A DNA stretch of 64,000 nt from Rhizobium deserti (GTDB lineage: Bacteria > Pseudomonadota > Alphaproteobacteria > Rhizobiales > Rhizobiaceae), in NCBI RefSeq assembly GCF_004358025.1, contig NZ_SMTL01000009.1, positions 62,001-126,000 on the forward strand, in the 5' to 3' direction. Each line of letters begins with the position of its first letter. Position 1 is the first letter of the stretch. Below the pieces are notes generated by a model. That model was not told the origin of the DNA. It did no database searches and saw only the letters and a list, made by a program, of their open reading frames with translations. Below, one piece after another: positions 61,315-64,000 of this stretch. The position numbers and the translations under genes were made by a program.

Positions 61315-61339
61315 GAAACCAATGCGCACCTCCGACGTT
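61315..61339 (+). promoter_or_regulatory. Weaker EcfG-like site before the LOV kinase
   Basis: GAAAC (61315-61319), 17 bases, GTT (61337-61339) preceded by C, about 30 bases before the GTG start of the LOV-HWE kinase. One mismatch in the -35 element (GAAAC for GGAAC). Confidence 0.35.
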
Positions 61340-61367
61340 TTGATGTCATACGTCGAAGAGGTTCCGA

Positions 61368-62413
61368 GTGCCTGAAGCAGAAAAGTCCGACATCCATGGC
61401 GACCTCCCGGCCGCAGCCTCCCGACAAGGAATGGCCGACCACAAGGAACTGGCTACCTTCGCATTCCAGCGAACCCGAATGCCCATCGTCATTTCGGACG
61501 CCCGCCAGCCCGACTACCCCATTGTTCTGGCCAATGACTCGTTTCTCGAACTGACCGGCTACTCCGCGGATGAGCTGGTTGGCAGGAACTGCCGGCTTCT
61601 GCAGGGAGAAGACACATCGAGGACGGCCGTGGCCGAAATCCGCGCGCTGATCGCGCAGGAACGACAGGGGACAGTAGACATCCTGAACTACAGGAAGGAT
61701 GGCACCGCCTTCTGGAACCAGCTCCACCTCAGTCCGATCCGGGACGATGACGGGCGGCTCGCCTACTACTTCGCGTCCCAGGTCGACGTGACGGAATACA
61801 GGAAGATCCAGACGCTCGAGGAGGCCGAACATCGTCTGCTGCTCGAAGTCGACCATCGGACGAAGAACGTGCTGGCGATCGTCGACAGCATCGTGCGCCT
61901 GAGCCGGTCCGAAAACGCCTCTGCTTATGCCGCCTCGGTTCAGCAGCGCGTCCAGGCTTTGTCGCGCAGCCACATGCTGCTTGCGGAGAACGGATGGCAG
62001 CAGGTATCGCTTGACGACATCGTCCGCCACCAGGTCCGCGTGTTCGGCAGCGACGGCGTGCAGATCGACGGGCCGTCATGGTTCCCGCACCGTCGGTCCA
62101 GCCTATCGGACTTGCCATACACGAACTTGCCGCCAATGCCGCGGTTCACGGTTCCCTATCGAGAAGGGGAGGCAGCCTTCACATCGGCTGGTGGGTCCAG
62201 GGCGACGGTGTCGTTCTCGAGTGGCGGGAACGCGGGGCAGGAGAGGCGCCGACGCACCCAGGCAAGGGGTTCGGCAACATTCTTCTCCGTGCCGTGCTTG
62301 AGCAGCAGCTTGGAGGCAAGGTCACTCGCGAATGGCGGGACGAGGGACTACGCTTAATTGTGGAGCTGCCGTTCTTCGACCGCGTCGGCCGCGGCCTCAG
62401 ATCCAACCCGTGA
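61368..62413 (+). pseudogene. LOV-domain HWE histidine kinase with a frameshift
   Basis: The first frame (GTG 61368, AGAGG upstream) encodes a LOV domain: VLANDSFLELTGYSADELVGRNCRLLQG, the cysteine of NCR being the flavin-adduct residue (LL replaces the usual FL), then a VTEYRKIQTLEEAEHR linker and the HWE histidine box LEVDHRTKNVLAIVDSIVRL. Near 62077 (between DGPS and the next block) one base appears missing. The ATPase half continues in the other frame: PAPSVQPIGLAIHELAANAAVHG, LEWRERG and GFGNILLRAVLEQQLGGKV. The natural protein would be about 348 residues. LOV-HWE kinases are blue-light sensors feeding the general stress response. Confidence 0.88.
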
Positions 62414-62423
62414 AGGTCTTCAT

Positions 62424-62714
62424 CTACGGCTCCATCAGCCTAAGGACGACCGCCTTGGCCCGCTCAAGGCACACCAGCGGGCGTTTGACCACCGTTGACC
62501 GCGGCTGCATCTCCCCGAGATCCAGAACGCGGTTGCTGCCCGGCGGCGTGACGACCCCGAAGTGCCCGCCGGGACTGAAGATCGCCACTCGGTAACCGGA
62601 GATGTTATAAGGCGGTAGCAAGCTCGAGCAGGAGGCGGCATGCGGCCGCATGTTTGACCTGTCGAAGACACTGCCGAGGTCCGCCTCGCGCTGTTCGACT
62701 TCGCCTTCAACCAC
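62424..62714 (-). CDS. Possible hypothetical protein (N-terminus uncertain)
   Basis: The C-terminal 60 residues look coding: ISGYRVAIFSPGGHFGVVTP, then NRVLDLGEMQ and VVKRPLVCLERAKAVVLRLM. The N-terminal part is not convincing and has no ribosome site. On the opposite strand near 62665-62760 a short frame reads LALFDFAFNHAPIGVAVTA, the start of a PAS sensor domain, so this interval probably holds scrambled sensor remnants. Low confidence. Confidence 0.3.
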   Translation of the reverse strand: MVEGEVEQREADLGSVFDRSNMRPHAASCSSLLPPYNISGYRVAIFSPGGHFGVVTPPGSNRVLDLGEMQPRSTVVKRPLVCLERAKAVVLRLMEP

Positions 62715-62967
62715 GCACCGATCGGGGTCGCGGTCACTGCGAAATATGCCTCTCGCCCTGATCGTCGCGGCGACGAGGTGTAAAGCCGCTCTTGGGATAA
62801 GTTCACTTCAGCCGCCCGGTCTCACCCGTAGAACAGGATGGGAGAAGCATCCGAGATGATCACGTTCTTGACGAGCAGGGTCCATCTGATGGGTCTATCA
62901 CTTTCTCAGGCCCACGCGGCCGCACCCACTCGGTTGCGCATGTCCAACGCATGCGCGATTGTGGCGC

Positions 62968-63804
62968 ATGGACTCAGCAGCCGACCTTCTTTCATCGATC
63001 GCCGCGGGCGTCGGATTCGTTGTCGCCACCGTCTGCCTGGTGCTGGCGAGCTACCTTGTCGCGCGCGCTCTTCTTCATCCAGGCAACGAAGGTGACCGCA
63101 CGCTTGAGGTTGCCGGCAATGTCGCGGTAAGGGTGGCGACGCTGCACAGCCTCATCCTCGGCCTTGTCTACGCGCAGGAGCTGGACGACTACAAGGGGGT
63201 TAGATCGACCCTGCTCGACGAGGCCGTCGCCATATCGGACGTTTTCAACGACGCCCGCCGCTACGGAGGCGAGGTCGTGGTTCCGGTTCAACAAGGACTA
63301 GCCCGGTACGTGGCGACGGTGGTGAATGAGGAATGGGATAGTCTTGCTCGACACGAGGGGCTGTCCCCAAAGGCTTGGCAGGCGTGGGAGCATGTGTACG
63401 GCACGCTGTTGGACCTTGCCCCCGCCACCGAGCGCGAACGATATCTGAGCGGGCGGATGAAGGACAGAGTGACCGCGATCGCCCGGTTTAGACAAGTTCG
63501 AGAAGCACCGACTGTGAGCCGCTTTTCCGGTCTGTTCTGGGCGCCTGCAATCATAGGACTGATCATCGTATCGGCCGCCTTCTATGTGTATCGCCCGTCC
63601 CGGACACACCTCGTCCTTCTCGGCCTGTTCGGGGCCTACTCCGGCGTCATCCTGTTTTTCATCTTCGCGTTCGGAAACCCCTATGCGAATCCGGGAAAGC
63701 TGGAGCCGCGGCCCTTCCAGCAACTTCTGGACGGCGATGTGGGACGGTCCATCGAGACGACGACGTCCATGCGATCGACCGTTCTGCCCCTCGAGGCAAT
63801 ATAG
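62968..63804 (+). CDS. DUF4239 membrane protein
   Basis: A 278-residue membrane protein of the DUF4239 (bestrophin-like) family. It has an N-terminal helix (LSSIAAGVGFVVATVCLVLASYLVARALL) and the conserved block GNVAVRVATLHSLILGLVYAQELDDYKGVRSTLLDEAVAISDVFNDARRY. Two C-terminal helices follow (APAIIGLIIVSAAFYVY and LVLLGLFGAYSGVILFFIFAFGNPYANPG), then PRPFQQLL. The ATG at 62968 is used; a TTG three codons upstream is possible. Function unknown; relatives have been compared with anion channels. No operon partner. Confidence 0.85.
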   Translation: MDSAADLLSSIAAGVGFVVATVCLVLASYLVARALLHPGNEGDRTLEVAGNVAVRVATLHSLILGLVYAQELDDYKGVRSTLLDEAVAISDVFNDARRYGGEVVVPVQQGLARYVATVVNEEWDSLARHEGLSPKAWQAWEHVYGTLLDLAPATERERYLSGRMKDRVTAIARFRQVREAPTVSRFSGLFWAPAIIGLIIVSAAFYVYRPSRTHLVLLGLFGAYSGVILFFIFAFGNPYANPGKLEPRPFQQLLDGDVGRSIETTTSMRSTVLPLEAI

Positions 63805-64000
63805 TGCGGGGGTTGGAACGGATCGGTGCAGGGCGCACCCGAGCCTCTTTCGGGTACGGCTGCGACCCGGACCGGGCCGCCTAGACAACCGCGTGATCCG
63901 GCTCCCTTACCTTTTGGGTTGGCGGAGACCTTTGCGAGCTGCGTGAGGTTCGATGAATGGCAGGAGACTAGCTGGAATTGGGAGCGGGGTAGCCGGATAG
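63805..64000. other. Right edge, no gene seen
   Basis: The last 196 bases contain no supported start or domain on either strand. A frame on the plus strand runs through the end but overlaps the DUF4239 gene in another frame and is not called. Confidence 0.35.

Noticed and set aside
60555-62030. 491-codon minus-strand frame
   Set aside because: Crosses the divergent promoter region, antisense to the LOV kinase and out of frame with the membrane protein; no motif.
1-64000. CRISPR array
   Set aside because: No regularly spaced direct repeats were seen; the only repeats are the dispersed T-arm-like copies, the MHYT duplication and operator sites.

Overview
The window reads as Rhizobiaceae DNA (Rhizobium/Agrobacterium/Neorhizobium type). 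Evidence: a flagellin start typical of rhizobial FlaA, DUF1488, DUF6894, DUF892 and DUF1003 proteins, PAS/HisKA hybrid kinases of the AHDFNNLL type, a LOV-HWE kinase, and GGAAC-N17-GTT promoters typical of the alphaproteobacterial general stress sigma factor EcfG. There is no rRNA, complete tRNA, replication gene or conjugation gene. The content is accessory: sensors, oxidoreductases, regulators and many broken genes. A chromid, a large plasmid or a variable chromosomal region would all fit; the sequence alone does not decide.

Layout. 1-219 is the start of a TehA/SLAC1-type transporter. 618-10290 is an oxidoreductase cluster: MFS exporter, SDRs, HxlR regulator, quinone oxidoreductase, monooxygenase, cupin, GlxA-type AraC regulator, alpha/beta hydrolase and AhpD-like protein. 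Two of its genes are broken (SDR 5986-6820, hydrolase 8867-9685), and three copies of one palindromic operator lie before the SDR, glxA-like and hydrolase genes. 10721-13057 is an MHYT-GGDEF-EAL protein, followed by a candidate anti-Shine-Dalgarno small RNA. 13419-16996 holds a lipoprotein, then a DeoR regulator divergent from a NudK-GNAT-GNAT-GNAT operon. 17153-20826 holds a dead response regulator, CheD, a truncated flagellin and an ECF sigma factor.

21350-33995 is a sensor island: four hybrid histidine kinases, a stand-alone receiver, and an RsbQ-like hydrolase that overlaps the last kinase. 34102-36720 is a decayed stretch with LysR and MFS remnants, tRNA-T-arm-like repeats and an intact toxin-antitoxin pair. 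36834-44521 holds quinone oxidoreductases, SDRs, and a LysR-GST-ChaC-GST glutathione cluster. 44594-47775 mixes remnants with small conserved genes and a transglutaminase.

48036-52244 is the most unusual locus: a four-gene operon encoding a vWA protein, a Ser/Thr kinase with a C-terminal FHA domain, a PPP-family phosphatase and a zinc-ribbon membrane protein, with a candidate EcfG promoter upstream. 52671-58736 contains a truncated copy of the MHYT protein, small conserved genes, a thioredoxin-reductase-like enzyme, an XRE regulator with an unknown partner, and a LuxR regulator. 59672-61164 is a probable EcfG-driven stress operon (membrane protein plus DUF892 ferritin-like protein), divergent from a frameshifted LOV-HWE kinase. 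62968-63804 is a DUF4239 membrane protein.

Two themes stand out. One is stress and redox sensing, with glutathione enzymes, quinone reductases and EcfG-type promoters. The other is gene decay, with about ten broken or truncated genes.
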